Notes under the pieces: model-generated | The model's database searches: none | What the model saw: the letters and a program-made list of their open reading frames with translations, nothing else | What the model was told of the DNA's origin: nothing | Assembly (NCBI GenBank): GCA_018968885.1 | Contig: JAGWZK010000011.1 | Coordinates: forward strand, 43,577-107,576 | Direction: 5' to 3' | Length of the DNA stretch: 64,000 nt | DNA from: Planctomycetota bacterium | GTDB lineage: Bacteria > Planctomycetota > Phycisphaerae > Phycisphaerales > UBA1924 | Part shown: positions 8,588 to 17,565 of the stretch, piece by piece | Layout: each line of letters opens with the position of its first letter | Numbering within the stretch: the stretch's first letter is position 1 | Position numbers and translations under genes: made by a program

Positions 8588-9274
8588 ATGGCCTCTGAAA
8601 CCGTCGAAAACTACCTCAAAGCTCTGCACACCCTCTGCGAGGAATCGCCCACCGGCGAGGCCGGACTCGCCAAACTCGCCACGCTGCTGGGCGTGACCAA
8701 GGGCACCGCCACCAGCATGGTCAAGCGGCTGGTCGCGATGAAACTCGCCAAGGCCCAGCGATACGGCGGCATCACGCTCACGGCATCCGGCAAAGCCGCG
8801 GCTCTCGACGTCCTCCGCCGCCACCGGCTGATCGAGACTTTTTTGGTTCATACCTTGGGCTTTGATTGGTCCGAGGTCCACGCTGAGGCCGAGCGGCTCG
8901 AACACGCCGTTTCACCTCGACTGCTCGACCGCCTCGATGTATTCCTCGGTCGCCCCACTGCCGACCCGCATGGCGACCCCATTCCCGATGCCAAGGGCCG
9001 CATTCCCGGTGGCAATAGCACGCGCACTCCCGCCCGCCCGCTTTCTGAGTGCGCCAAGGGCAGCCGCGTGCGCATCGCCCGCATCCGCAACCAGTCCGAG
9101 TCCTTCCTCAAACTCCTCGATGCCCACAAAATCAGACCGGGCACGATCGTCACCGTCACCACCATCGACCCCGTCGCCGGCACCTTGGAACTCTCCACCA
9201 CCCCTGCTTCCGCCCGCACGAAGCCACTCGTACTCAGCACTGCTTCAGCAGAGGGGATTGCGGTAGAGGGATGA
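8588..9274 (+). CDS. DtxR/MntR-family metal-dependent transcriptional regulator
   Basis: A repressor-type regulator that senses Fe(II) or Mn(II). The 228-residue product has an N-terminal winged helix (about 1-65, with LAKLATLLGVTKGTATSMVKRL as the helix-turn-helix region). A metal-binding/dimerisation domain follows, with the family segment EVHAEAERLEHAVSPRLLD, and then an SH3-like FeoA-type C-terminal domain (about 150-220). ATG 8588 follows GTG 8585 directly; either could start. It is monocistronic and no iron or manganese transporter lies beside it, so the metal cannot be inferred from context. Confidence 0.88.
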   Translation: MASETVENYLKALHTLCEESPTGEAGLAKLATLLGVTKGTATSMVKRLVAMKLAKAQRYGGITLTASGKAAALDVLRRHRLIETFLVHTLGFDWSEVHAEAERLEHAVSPRLLDRLDVFLGRPTADPHGDPIPDAKGRIPGGNSTRTPARPLSECAKGSRVRIARIRNQSESFLKLLDAHKIRPGTIVTVTTIDPVAGTLELSTTPASARTKPLVLSTASAEGIAVEG

Positions 9275-9284
9275 GTGAATAAAG

Positions 9285-9323
9285 TGCAAAAACAACAGAA
9301 GCCCGGCAAGCGCCGAGCTTCTG
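9285..9323 (-). terminator. Intrinsic terminator downstream of tRNA-Asp
   Basis: On the minus strand, arms 9296-9307 and 9312-9323 form a 12-bp stem (CAGAAGC-rich, one G-T pair) with loop GCTT, followed by TTGTTTTTGC. It lies just past the 3' end of the tRNA gene. Confidence 0.85.
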
Positions 9324-9331
9324 CATTCAAA

Positions 9332-9405
9332 CGAGGCGGACGGGACTCGAACCCGCAACCACTGGATCGACAGTCCAGTACTCTAACCAATTGAGCTACC
9401 GCCCC
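9332..9405 (-). tRNA. tRNA-Asp(GTC)
   Basis: A complete cloverleaf on the minus strand. The acceptor stem GGGGCGG pairs with CCGCCTC (one G-T pair), with discriminator G. The D arm GCTC...GAGT contains the AATTGGTTA loop. The anticodon stem CTGGA/TCCAG encloses the loop CTGTCGA, giving anticodon GTC. The T arm is GCGGG-TTCGAGT-CCCGT. No CCA is encoded. A terminator follows at once, so it is a single-gene unit. Confidence 0.97.
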
Positions 9406-9563
9406 GGCATTCACTTGTCAGGCCTTGCGGCCCGGTCCAGCAACCGCGCTTTCGCGGCAATTACAGGAAGGGAAATGTAGACCGATTCCGCCCGGCGTCA
9501 AGTCTTTCGACCCATACAGCAAGCCAAAACCGTCCGAGAATTCACCTACTCAACACCAATGCG

Positions 9564-9779
9564 TTACTTGGCGTCGGCCTTCTTGAGGACGATCTTGTGG
9601 GCTTCCTGCATCTGGAGTGCGTTGCCGTCCTTGCCGACCTTGCTCGCGCCCTGATACACAAAGGCCACTGCCACACCCAGGCACACCGTCGCGACCGCAG
9701 CGAGAGCGGTATACGCATCCGGGGAGGCCCCCCGACGCATCCGCATTCCGCCCGGCATCTGCATTCCCATCTGGCTCAT
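9564..9779 (-). CDS. Small single-pass membrane protein, unknown
   Basis: Not recognised. 71 residues: a Met/Gly/Arg-rich N-terminus (MSQMGMQMPGGMRMRRG), one membrane segment at about 24-43 (TALAAVATVCLGVAVAFVY), and a short Lys-rich C-terminal tail. The gene lies 38 bases after the coiled-coil gene on the same strand and is probably cotranscribed with it, with a GGAGTG Shine-Dalgarno about 7 bases before the start. A structural or accessory role with its partner is a guess from context. Confidence 0.65.
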   Translation of the reverse strand: MSQMGMQMPGGMRMRRGASPDAYTALAAVATVCLGVAVAFVYQGASKVGKDGNALQMQEAHKIVLKKADAK

Positions 9780-9817
9780 GGATTCACTCCTTTTCGTAGC
9801 GTCTCGTTGAACCAGAC

Positions 9818-10684
9818 TCAGTTTCCGATGCGGCTCAGAATCATGTCGCTGGTCGACACGGCTCCGTTGCTGCCCGTCAGCGTCACCTTGGCGATGGCGT
9901 GCTTCAGATCGGTCTTGACCACGGTCAAGGTGCCGACGAAGTCATTGCCACGGACGACGTAGAACTTCATGTTGTCGCGGACATTGTCCGCCGAACCAAC
10001 GTTGATCTTCACGAGCGTTGCGCCTGTGGCGGCGTCGCTGCCAACCTCATCGACGCGGCCGCGGATGATCGGGCCGGAGAAGGTGAAGGCCTCGCTGTTT
10101 CCAGCGGCGGTCTTGGTCGCGGTCGCGCCGCTCAGGGCGTTCTCAAGACCAGTGCGGGCCTCGGCGAGCTGCTCTTGCAGCGAACGCAGACTCTGCTCAA
10201 GCACTTCGCGCTTGGCTTCCAAGTCGCTGATGCGATCGCCCATTTCATTCTTTTCACGCTGTGAACGCTGCTCGTTGCCGCGGAGCGTGGTGGTCTCATC
10301 GCGATACGACTGGATCAGCGACGCCTGCGTGCGGGCGGTGATCTGCAGTTCATCGAGCTTGCTCATCGCCAGGCGACGCTCATCTTCTGCCGAGTTCTTG
10401 CCCAAGAGCAGTTTGGCATTCTCACTCTGCAGCTGGCTCACCTGCGCCTGAAGCGAGGTGATGTCGCGGCCGAGGACGGCCACCTTGGCATTCAGTTCCG
10501 CGCGCTCAGAGCCGAACTTGGACTCTGCACCCGAAGCCAGAGCCTCGGCGGATGTGCGGCGTGCCTGCTCGTCGTAGTAATCGCCCACGATCTTGTCGGC
10601 GTTGCTCGAATATGCAATCGTCAACGCAGAAAGAAGAACGGCCAGAACAGCGGCGGCGAGAACAAATGCTTTGGTCAACCAGTG
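9818..10684 (-). CDS. Membrane-anchored coiled-coil protein, unknown
   Basis: Function unknown. 288 residues: a membrane segment at about 6-25 (AFVLAAAVLAVLLSALTIA), a long coiled coil at about 50-185 rich in Glu/Gln/Leu heptads, and a beta-rich C-terminal domain (about 200-288) containing GPIIRGRVDEVGSD and VKINVGSADNVRDNMKF. The start is GTG 10684, because AAGGAG lies exactly 6 bases upstream of it; the upstream in-frame ATG (10702) contains that Shine-Dalgarno sequence within its own codons. Topology suggests an inner-membrane protein with a periplasmic rod and globular head, as in MreC-like or adaptor proteins, but the domain is not one I can name. Confidence 0.7.
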   Translation of the reverse strand, partial: HWLTKAFVLAAAVLAVLLSALTIAYSSNADKIVGDYYDEQARRTSAEALASGAESKFGSERAELNAKVAVLGRDITSLQAQVSQLQSENAKLLLGKNSAEDERRLAMSKLDELQITARTQASLIQSYRDETTTLRGNEQRSQREKNEMGDRISDLEAKREVLEQSLRSLQEQLAEARTGLENALSGATATKTAAGNSEAFTFSGPIIRGRVDEVGSDAATGATLVKINVGSADNVRDNMKFYVVRGNDFVGTLTVVKTDLKHAIAKVTLTGSNGAVSTSDMILSRIGN

Positions 10685-10901
10685 CACGCGACACTCCTTC
10701 ATTCATCCGATCACGCCCACGCATGACCGGCTCCAGATTTTCTGAATCACGACAACCACGGCATCCTGCCGCGGCATCGTCCTCCTCTTTATACCACCAA
10801 ACCGCACTCGAAGGTGCGTCAGGGTTGGGATAAAGCCGGGTGGGATCTCCCCTCCGGATTGGGGCCCCAGTGTATTAGCCGAAACCGCTCCGGGCGTCAA
10901 A

Positions 10902-12092
10902 TCAGGCACTTGCTTCGACAACTTCCGGCCCCTTCAAATCCCCACTCTGCGCGACTGCCCCTTCCACCGCACCCCAAACCGCCGATTCCGCATCCAGAAA
11001 CTGCACTTCCACGCGGGGCACGACGATCGGAACCGACAGCCCGGCCAAACTCCCGGGTGCGGCCACCGGAATCGCCTCCCCTTGGCTTGGGCCACCTGAG
11101 TCGGCCAAACTAGAGTTATAGGACTTTGATGCCGCGAATCCGCTGCCGACACCAACCTTGGCCCAGTCTTTCCCCGTCATCACGACGCCGTCCACCCCCC
11201 GGCTTGCCAGACGGGCGACCTCGGCCAGCGGAATCTGCGCGTGGTCACCCAATAACACCTGCTCGACCACCTTTTGCCCACTCATCGCTTCGACCTGGGC
11301 AATGAACTGCTCCGGCCGCGCGATCGCGGCGATCACTGCCAACCTCTTGCCCCGCACCCATGTCGCCTCGGTCGATTGCAACACCTTGTCGCCGGGACCG
11401 AAGAGATCGACACATCGCCAGGCGTGCCGCGCTGATGCCAGAGGCGCGGCGGTCCATCGCCGCACGCGTGCCTGCTGCGCGGCAAGTTCGCTTGACGAGA
11501 TTCGATCAGCGTGCATGAGCACCACTGCATCGGCGCGTCGCAGCGATTGCGCACCTTCGCGATACCACCCGTGGGGAAGCAACCTTGCTGCATCGAGATT
11601 CCAGCGTGCATCGAGAAGCACGAGGTTCGCCTGCCGCGCAATCTGGCGATGCTGGAAGCCATCATCGAGCACGATGGTGTCGACGCGCTGGCCACGTTCG
11701 CTGCCAAAGAGTTTGATGAGGCCGTCGATGCGATTGGGTTGCGCGACGATGGGCAAATCGCTGAAACGAGCGGCATACTCCGCCGCCTCATCACTGACCC
11801 CGTTGACTGCACGATACCCACGCATGGCGATACAGGGGTCATGTCCCGCGCTGCGCAGCTTGGCGACGACCCAGCTCACCATCGGCGTTTTGCCGGTTCC
11901 GCCGACTGTGAGGTTGCCGATGCTGATGACAGGACGATCAAAGGTGACCACGCCTTTGCCGGCATCGAACTTGGCGTTGCGCGAGGCCAGCACACTTCCA
12001 TACACCTGTGCGGCGAGGGGGCCGAGTGTTCCCGCCAGCCATGACGGCAAGGGCGAAGGCCGGTGCGATTCACTTTGAGCAGGGCGGCTCAC
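10902..12092 (-). CDS. lpxK: Tetraacyldisaccharide 4'-kinase
   Basis: Phosphorylates the 4' position of the lipid A disaccharide at the inner membrane face. It has 396 residues, slightly long for the family. An N-terminal amphipathic/hydrophobic stretch (about 15-35) is followed by the P-loop GNLTVGGTGKTP (about 59-70) and the family signature DDGFQHR (about 142-148). The C-terminus beyond about 330 is Gly/Ser-rich and irregular. Its start overlaps the stop of the upstream 162-residue gene by 4 bases, so translation is probably coupled, and both follow maf. Its presence supports a lipid A-containing outer membrane in this organism. Confidence 0.93.
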   Translation of the reverse strand: MSRPAQSESHRPSPLPSWLAGTLGPLAAQVYGSVLASRNAKFDAGKGVVTFDRPVISIGNLTVGGTGKTPMVSWVVAKLRSAGHDPCIAMRGYRAVNGVSDEAAEYAARFSDLPIVAQPNRIDGLIKLFGSERGQRVDTIVLDDGFQHRQIARQANLVLLDARWNLDAARLLPHGWYREGAQSLRRADAVVLMHADRISSSELAAQQARVRRWTAAPLASARHAWRCVDLFGPGDKVLQSTEATWVRGKRLAVIAAIARPEQFIAQVEAMSGQKVVEQVLLGDHAQIPLAEVARLASRGVDGVVMTGKDWAKVGVGSGFAASKSYNSSLADSGGPSQGEAIPVAAPGSLAGLSVPIVVPRVEVQFLDAESAVWGAVEGAVAQSGDLKGPEVVEASA

Positions 12093-12577
12093 GCCTGCTC
12101 CTTGGTATCTGAAGCGTTGTTGGCATCGCGCGCGCGCTTGGCCTCTTCGATCTGGGCATCGAGGCGCACCTTGGCGATCTCTTCACGCAGTTCGCGCACT
12201 GCGCTGCGATGCAGCCGCAGGTTGTTCACCGCATCGGCGCAGGCGAGGATGACGATGAACCCGAGCATGCCCACGACGATTGACATGAGCAGCACAAATT
12301 CGCGGGCCTGCCCGGGCGTGACGATGGAGAAGGCCATCGCCGCGATGGGGGCGAGGAGCAGCATCAGCCACGCATTGGCGAGCCGAATCCGGCGCCGCGA
12401 ATCGGGCATTTCTCCATCTGCACGCAAATTCATGATGTGCCCGGCGATGAGGAGCATGGCGACGACCGCGAGCGGAATCACAAACCAGGGCGTGACCAAA
12501 GGCGCACCAGGGTCGAGTGTCGATGAGGCCTTCGAGATGGCGGTTTGGGCGAGAAGCACGGGGAAGGGTAGAGGCAT
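12089..12577 (-). CDS. Hypothetical membrane protein upstream of lpxK
   Basis: Not recognised. 162 residues with three predicted membrane segments (about 30-48, 69-87 and 93-113) and a charged helical C-terminus (about 118-160, REEIAKVRLDAQIEEAKRAR) that may form a coiled coil. Sits 19 bases after maf and overlaps lpxK by 4 bases (ATGA), so it is very likely in one operon with them. An envelope role is inferred only from that position. Confidence 0.7.
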   Translation of the reverse strand: MPLPFPVLLAQTAISKASSTLDPGAPLVTPWFVIPLAVVAMLLIAGHIMNLRADGEMPDSRRRIRLANAWLMLLLAPIAAMAFSIVTPGQAREFVLLMSIVVGMLGFIVILACADAVNNLRLHRSAVRELREEIAKVRLDAQIEEAKRARDANNASDTKEQA

Positions 12578-12596
12578 CAGGCACCGCCCACCTGTG

Positions 12597-13286
12597 TTAG
12601 CTTCTCTTCCCCATCTCCCTCACCAACCTTCGCATCGGCAATCCCATGATCGTGGTCGGATCACCCTCGACGCGAATGTTCCATCCCGCCGCGATTCGCT
12701 CCGACAAGTTGTACGCCCCTGCCTTTCCCTTCCATCCATCACCAGCAACATACTGGCGAATCTCCGCATCGGGAATCGCATCCATCCACACCCTCGCGGC
12801 ATCGGCAAACACCCGCCGCTCTCCCGTCATCGGGCACACCAGGGCCACACCGCTCACCACTTCATGCTGACGACCGCTCATGCTGCGGATCATCGCCTCG
12901 GCCTCGGCAGCATCGCGCGGCGTGCCGACACATGCACCATCGACCACGCACGTGGTGTCCGCCCCGAGGGCGACCCAGTTGCCACTCAGGTCTCCGTTGC
13001 TGCGCAAGTGATCTACACCGGCGCGGGCCTTCAGGTAGGCAAGCCCCATGACCCACCCCACCGCCGTGCCGCAACCGGGAAGCAATTCTGAATCATCGAC
13101 GCCGGGATGAATGCTGATGAAGGCCGCTCCTGCTCGCTCCAGAAATTCGCGGCGACGAGGTGAACGGCTCGCCAGCAGAATCTTTCGGCCGCGCCACAAG
13201 GGCGCTTCATGCTGAACGACTGGTTCGGGGCGCAGTTTCCCTGCCCACTCTGCACCATCCACCATCTCTCCGCACTTGGCATCCAT
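12597..13286 (-). CDS. maf: Maf-family nucleoside triphosphate pyrophosphatase
   Basis: Hydrolyses non-canonical or pyrimidine nucleoside triphosphates to monophosphates, and is linked to septum regulation in some bacteria. The Maf core starts at ILLASRSPRRREFLERAG (about 36-53); GADTTCVVDG and a SGVALV segment follow, and YNLSERIAAGW plus GDPTTIMGLPM form the C-terminal signature. ATG 13286 is chosen because AAGGA lies 6 bases upstream; this gives 229 residues, about 35 more than usual, with a poorly conserved N-terminal tail (MDAKCGEMVDGAEWAG). First gene of the maf - membrane protein - lpxK run. Confidence 0.9.
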   Translation of the reverse strand: MDAKCGEMVDGAEWAGKLRPEPVVQHEAPLWRGRKILLASRSPRRREFLERAGAAFISIHPGVDDSELLPGCGTAVGWVMGLAYLKARAGVDHLRSNGDLSGNWVALGADTTCVVDGACVGTPRDAAEAEAMIRSMSGRQHEVVSGVALVCPMTGERRVFADAARVWMDAIPDAEIRQYVAGDGWKGKAGAYNLSERIAAGWNIRVEGDPTTIMGLPMRRLVREMGKRS

Positions 13287-13421
13287 CGCTCGTCCTTGAG
13301 CACCTTTCCGTCCGTCGCACACATTCAACATACCCGACTCTGCCTCTTTCTGCATCCCGCATCCCGCCCGAACGCTCGGCACATCATCCTGACGTTGCCA
13401 CAGCTCGGGTGGTTCCTGATC

Positions 13422-15431
13422 TCAGGTTCTTCCAAACAACTTTTCCAGATCCTGAATCGTCAGGCGAATCGTTGTCGGTCGGCCATGCGGGCAATTGCTG
13501 GAGCGATCCACAGCTTCGCGCAACGCTAACAAATCCGCCAATTCGGTCTGTGTCATCGCATCTCCGGCCTTTACCGCCGCTTTGCACGCCATCATGTTCA
13601 CGATGTCGCGGACCACTTCTTCACTCGCCATCTTCAGCGATTGCCACCCTTGTTCACTCTCAGCTTTCTCAAGTAATTCCCGCGCCACCTCTCCTGCATC
13701 GACACCTTTTTCAATCAGGAATGTTGCCATCGCCTGCACGGCCACAGTCCTGGGCCCGATCGCTGACAGTTCCATCCCAAGTTTGTTCAGCAGTGGCGTC
13801 AAAGTGGCCAATCGTTCCACCTGCACTTCCGTCGCATCCACCACGACTGGCACCAACAGGCGCTGCGATTCCAAGCCCGCACCATCTTTCATCACCCGCT
13901 GCATCAGAAACTCAAACATCACACGCTCATGCAACGCGTGCTGATCCACAATCAGCACCCCCGCCTCATCCTGCGTCACCAGGAACGACTTGTGCACTTG
14001 CAAGACCTGCTTGGCCGGTGTCGGAGGCATCAACAGCTCCGGCTCTGCAGGCTGCATCAGCGATGCTGCGGGCTGCGCTTCACTTGCAGACATCGCCTGC
14101 TGCAGCGAGGCATAGCCAATACGCCCCTGCATCGGTTGTTGACGAGCGAAATACTCTGCAAACTTCTGCCGATCCTGCTCCACCGCCTCCGCGCTGGGCA
14201 TCGCACTCGACGCGACCTGCACCTGCCCATGTGCAGGCAAAATTGCGCGGGCTGCATCCGCACCCCACCCCCCCCACATCGGCCGCTGAGCCAAGCCAGA
14301 CAAGCGTTCAACCATCGACTCAGCCCGGGGTGTCAGATCTTCTTTCGCCAGCGCGGCTCGCACCGCGTGCAACACCGCCTGATGCACACGCGAACCATCA
14401 CGAAAGCGCACTTCCGCTTTCTGCGGATGCACATTCACATCGACCATCGCCGGGTCCATCTCGATCAAGATCGCCGCGGTCGGATATCGCCCCGGCTCGA
14501 TCAATCCTCGAAATGCCTCGGCAATCGCGTGCATGATTGTGCGATCGCGCACCGGCCGGCCATTGACAAAGATGTGTTGCGCCTTGTTGCTCCCGCGCGC
14601 GATCGATGGCTTTCCCACCAATCCGAACATCGTCATACCGCGCCCGGCATCCATTTCATCCGCAGAGCATTCCAAGAGCTCACTTTCCAATTCCTTCCCC
14701 AGCACCGCGAGCAACCGATCGCGCGGCCCCTGACCCGGCGGCACATCCAGCGTCACTCTGCCATCATGCTTCAATGTGAACCCGATCGCCGGGTGCGCCA
14801 TCGCGGCGTTCTCCACCGCCTCGACACATCGCCCGTATTCCGTCGGGATCGTTCTTAAGAACTTCCTGCGGGCGGGAGTATTGAAAAACAAGTTGCGCAC
14901 CGTCACGGTCGTCCCGCGAGATCCTGCCGCGGGCTTCGCCTTTCCGAGTACGTCCCCTTCACTTTCCAATTCAAACGCCGACTCCTGCATCGGCGTGCGT
15001 GAGCGGATACTCATTCGGCTGACGCTTGCGATGGATGCCACCGCTTCGCCACGAAAGCCCAGCGTTGGAATGCGTTCGAGCTCTGCCGCACTTTTCACTT
15101 TGCTCGTCGCATGCGGCGCATACGCCAGCGCTAGATCCTCCGGCTCGATGCCGCAGCCATCATCCATGATGCGAATCAGCTCAATCCCGCCCTGTTCCAG
15201 CTCGATCTCAATCCGCATCGCCCCCGCATCCACGGAGTTCTCAATCAGCTCTTTCACCACACTTGCCGGACGCTCAACCACCTCGCCCGCGGCAATCTGA
15301 CTCGCGACCAAGGGGGACAACACCGCGATCCGCGCTGGCTTTGGACCGCCACCAACTGGTGCGGCAACCTCAACCGCACGCCGCGATCCAGTCGCCACTT
15401 CCTGATCAATCTGTGGGGCTCCATCCCGCAT
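13422..15431 (-). CDS. mutL: DNA mismatch repair protein MutL, endonuclease type
   Basis: Couples mismatch recognition by MutS to strand incision. The N-terminal GHKL ATPase is intact: ASQIAAGEVVERPASVVKEL, DDGCGI, then TLGFRGEAVAS and GTTVTVRNLFFNTPAR. The C-terminal domain has the metal-binding endonuclease motif DQHALHER...FE, with ACKAAVKAGD and CPHGRPT completing the site. It is therefore a nicking MutL, as expected where MutH is absent. ATG 15431 gives 669 residues with about 30 non-family residues before ARIAVLSPLV; ATGs at 15485 and 15512 are further upstream, and none has a good ribosome binding site. A proline/Met/Gln-rich linker joins the two domains. Confidence 0.95.
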   Translation of the reverse strand: MRDGAPQIDQEVATGSRRAVEVAAPVGGGPKPARIAVLSPLVASQIAAGEVVERPASVVKELIENSVDAGAMRIEIELEQGGIELIRIMDDGCGIEPEDLALAYAPHATSKVKSAAELERIPTLGFRGEAVASIASVSRMSIRSRTPMQESAFELESEGDVLGKAKPAAGSRGTTVTVRNLFFNTPARRKFLRTIPTEYGRCVEAVENAAMAHPAIGFTLKHDGRVTLDVPPGQGPRDRLLAVLGKELESELLECSADEMDAGRGMTMFGLVGKPSIARGSNKAQHIFVNGRPVRDRTIMHAIAEAFRGLIEPGRYPTAAILIEMDPAMVDVNVHPQKAEVRFRDGSRVHQAVLHAVRAALAKEDLTPRAESMVERLSGLAQRPMWGGWGADAARAILPAHGQVQVASSAMPSAEAVEQDRQKFAEYFARQQPMQGRIGYASLQQAMSASEAQPAASLMQPAEPELLMPPTPAKQVLQVHKSFLVTQDEAGVLIVDQHALHERVMFEFLMQRVMKDGAGLESQRLLVPVVVDATEVQVERLATLTPLLNKLGMELSAIGPRTVAVQAMATFLIEKGVDAGEVARELLEKAESEQGWQSLKMASEEVVRDIVNMMACKAAVKAGDAMTQTELADLLALREAVDRSSNCPHGRPTTIRLTIQDLEKLFGRT

Positions 15432-15603
15432 GAGAAAACCGTATGGGTTCCCCGACCGGCATCCCAAAATCACAACCGTCCGCATCCGACACGATGCGAC
15501 AAGTCCTTGCAAAATCGGGCTTTACAGCACATCCGATTTCACAACCTTCTGATGCCCAAACAGGCCTTGGCGATTCGCGGCTCACGCATCTGAATCAGCC
15601 ACG

Positions 15604-17412
15604 TCACTGAGCAACGCTCATCACCTTGGTCACCACATCCGCCAACTTCACAAGGTCGCCTTTGCCACCACCCTTGCGGGTCTTGAATTCAACGCATCCC
15701 TCGGCCAGTGCCTTATCACCGATCGTGATCCGCACCGGCAGACCGACAAGATCCGCATCCTTGAACTTCACACCCGGCCGCTCATCGCGATCATCTACCA
15801 GCACATCCAGACCGGCATCGCGCAACGCGGCACACACCTGATCCGCCGCCGCCAACTGCGCGGCATCATCATGCTTCATCACAGTCACCTGCACGTGATA
15901 CGGAGCGATCGCCCACGGCCAGATGATGCCATCCTGATCGTGGCTCATCTCCACACACGCTGCCATCGTGCGCGACACGCCAATGCCATAGCAACCCATG
16001 ATGACAGGAATGCGCTGCTGGTCGCTGTTCAACACCTGCAAGCCCATTGCCGCGCTGTACTTGGTACCCAGCTTGAAGATGTGCCCGACTTCGATTCCCT
16101 TCTCCGCCTCAAGCTTCGCACCGGCAGCGCGAGGTGAGGGATCCCCCACCACCGCGTTACGCACATCGCCGACTTTCACCTTGCTTGCATCATCCAGCGC
16201 GGCACCCACTTCGCGCCGCCAGTTGAAGTGCTTGACGTGATGATCGATCTTGTCTGCGCCGCTGGCCCAGAATCCGCCGCCACTGGCATCGGAATCGACC
16301 AGCAAAACGACTCCTTGCACCGTGTTGATCACACGGGGCGAGACGTAGCCGACCGCGAAGCCCGCCTTCTTGGCTTCTTCAACCGGAGCCAGTTCGATTG
16401 CACTGACACCAGCCAGCGACTTCACTTTGCCTTCATTCACTTCGTGATCGCCCCGCACCACGGCGACGACCCATTTGGGGCCGCCTTCGCCCTTATTGGC
16501 AAACACGATCGTCTTGAGCATCCGATCGGGCTTCACCTTCATCACCTTGCCGACTTCTTCAATGCCCGGCAGATTGGGGGTGTGCACTTCCGTCAGTTCG
16601 CCACTCGGCGCCTCGTTGAACGTCCCCTTGGCACGCTCACCGATCTCACACTTTTCCACGTTCGCCGCATAGCCGCTCACCGGGCAGCGCAGCACTGTGT
16701 CTTCACCACTCGCGCACCGCACCATGAATTCATGGCTCGCGCTGCCGCCGATTGGACCGCTTTCTGCTTCCACCGCCAGGTAATCCAACCCGCAGCGCTT
16801 GAAGATGTTGGAATACGCCGCGAACATCGCGTCGTACGCCTCATTCAATCCACCCTTGCCTTCGACGGTCGAGTGAAACGAATACGCATCCTTCATCAGG
16901 AATTCGCGGCAGCGCAGCAATCCCGCCCGCGGCCTGGCTTCATCGCGAAACTTGGTCTGAATCTGATACAGATTCAAAGGCAACTGCGCGTAGCTGTTCA
17001 CCGCACCTTTGAGCAGACTGGTGATCACTTCCTCATGTGTGGGCGCGAGCGCGTTCATGCGCCCCTTGCGATCCTTCAAACGAAACAGGTTGTCCCCGTA
17101 CGTCTCATCGCGCTTGGTCTCATTGAAAAGTTCAAAGGGCTCGAGCGCCGGCATCAGCATTTCCACTGCGCCCGCGGCTTCCAGCTCTTCGCGAATGATG
17201 CCCTTGACCTTTTCCAGCACGCGGTGCGCCAGAGGCAAATAGTCGTAAATGCCCGCACCCACCGCGCGGATATACCCCGCCCGGTGCAGCATGATGTGGC
17301 TCGGCACTTCCGCATCCGCAGGGGCCTCGCGCGTCGTCGGGATAAATGTGCGGCTCCACTTTTGAACCGTTCCCCTGCGACCAAAACCACTCTGCTGCGC
17401 TGCGTTTGCCAT
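15604..17412 (-). CDS. proS: Prolyl-tRNA synthetase, bacterial type
   Basis: Charges tRNA-Pro. The 602-residue protein has the class II core with motif 2 region RPRAGLLRCREFLMKDAYSF, a YbaK-like editing insertion (about 240-400, including VVAVVRGDHEVNEGK), motif 3 (GCYGIGVSRTMAACVE) and the anticodon-binding C-terminal domain. This is the long bacterial architecture with editing. ATG 17412 (MANAAQQSGFGRRG) is preferred over the upstream 17463 start, whose extra residues look non-family. Divergent from the radical SAM gene at 17566. Confidence 0.96.
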   Translation of the reverse strand: MANAAQQSGFGRRGTVQKWSRTFIPTTREAPADAEVPSHIMLHRAGYIRAVGAGIYDYLPLAHRVLEKVKGIIREELEAAGAVEMLMPALEPFELFNETKRDETYGDNLFRLKDRKGRMNALAPTHEEVITSLLKGAVNSYAQLPLNLYQIQTKFRDEARPRAGLLRCREFLMKDAYSFHSTVEGKGGLNEAYDAMFAAYSNIFKRCGLDYLAVEAESGPIGGSASHEFMVRCASGEDTVLRCPVSGYAANVEKCEIGERAKGTFNEAPSGELTEVHTPNLPGIEEVGKVMKVKPDRMLKTIVFANKGEGGPKWVVAVVRGDHEVNEGKVKSLAGVSAIELAPVEEAKKAGFAVGYVSPRVINTVQGVVLLVDSDASGGGFWASGADKIDHHVKHFNWRREVGAALDDASKVKVGDVRNAVVGDPSPRAAGAKLEAEKGIEVGHIFKLGTKYSAAMGLQVLNSDQQRIPVIMGCYGIGVSRTMAACVEMSHDQDGIIWPWAIAPYHVQVTVMKHDDAAQLAAADQVCAALRDAGLDVLVDDRDERPGVKFKDADLVGLPVRITIGDKALAEGCVEFKTRKGGGKGDLVKLADVVTKVMSVAQ

Positions 17413-17565
17413 AGTGAGCGAGGGTAGAAACGCCAGAACCCGTTCGCCGATTCGCTGCCACACCCTAACAAACTTCGCACTGCAAGTACCGGCAGATCAA
17501 GCACTTATAAAAGTACACACAAAAACCAAACAGATTCTCTTTACAGACGATCATTTGTTTGGATA

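Noticed and set aside
13160..14536. Plus-strand open frame of 458 residues, Pro/Ser-rich
   Set aside because: Spans the maf-mutL junction antisense; low complexity and no start signal.
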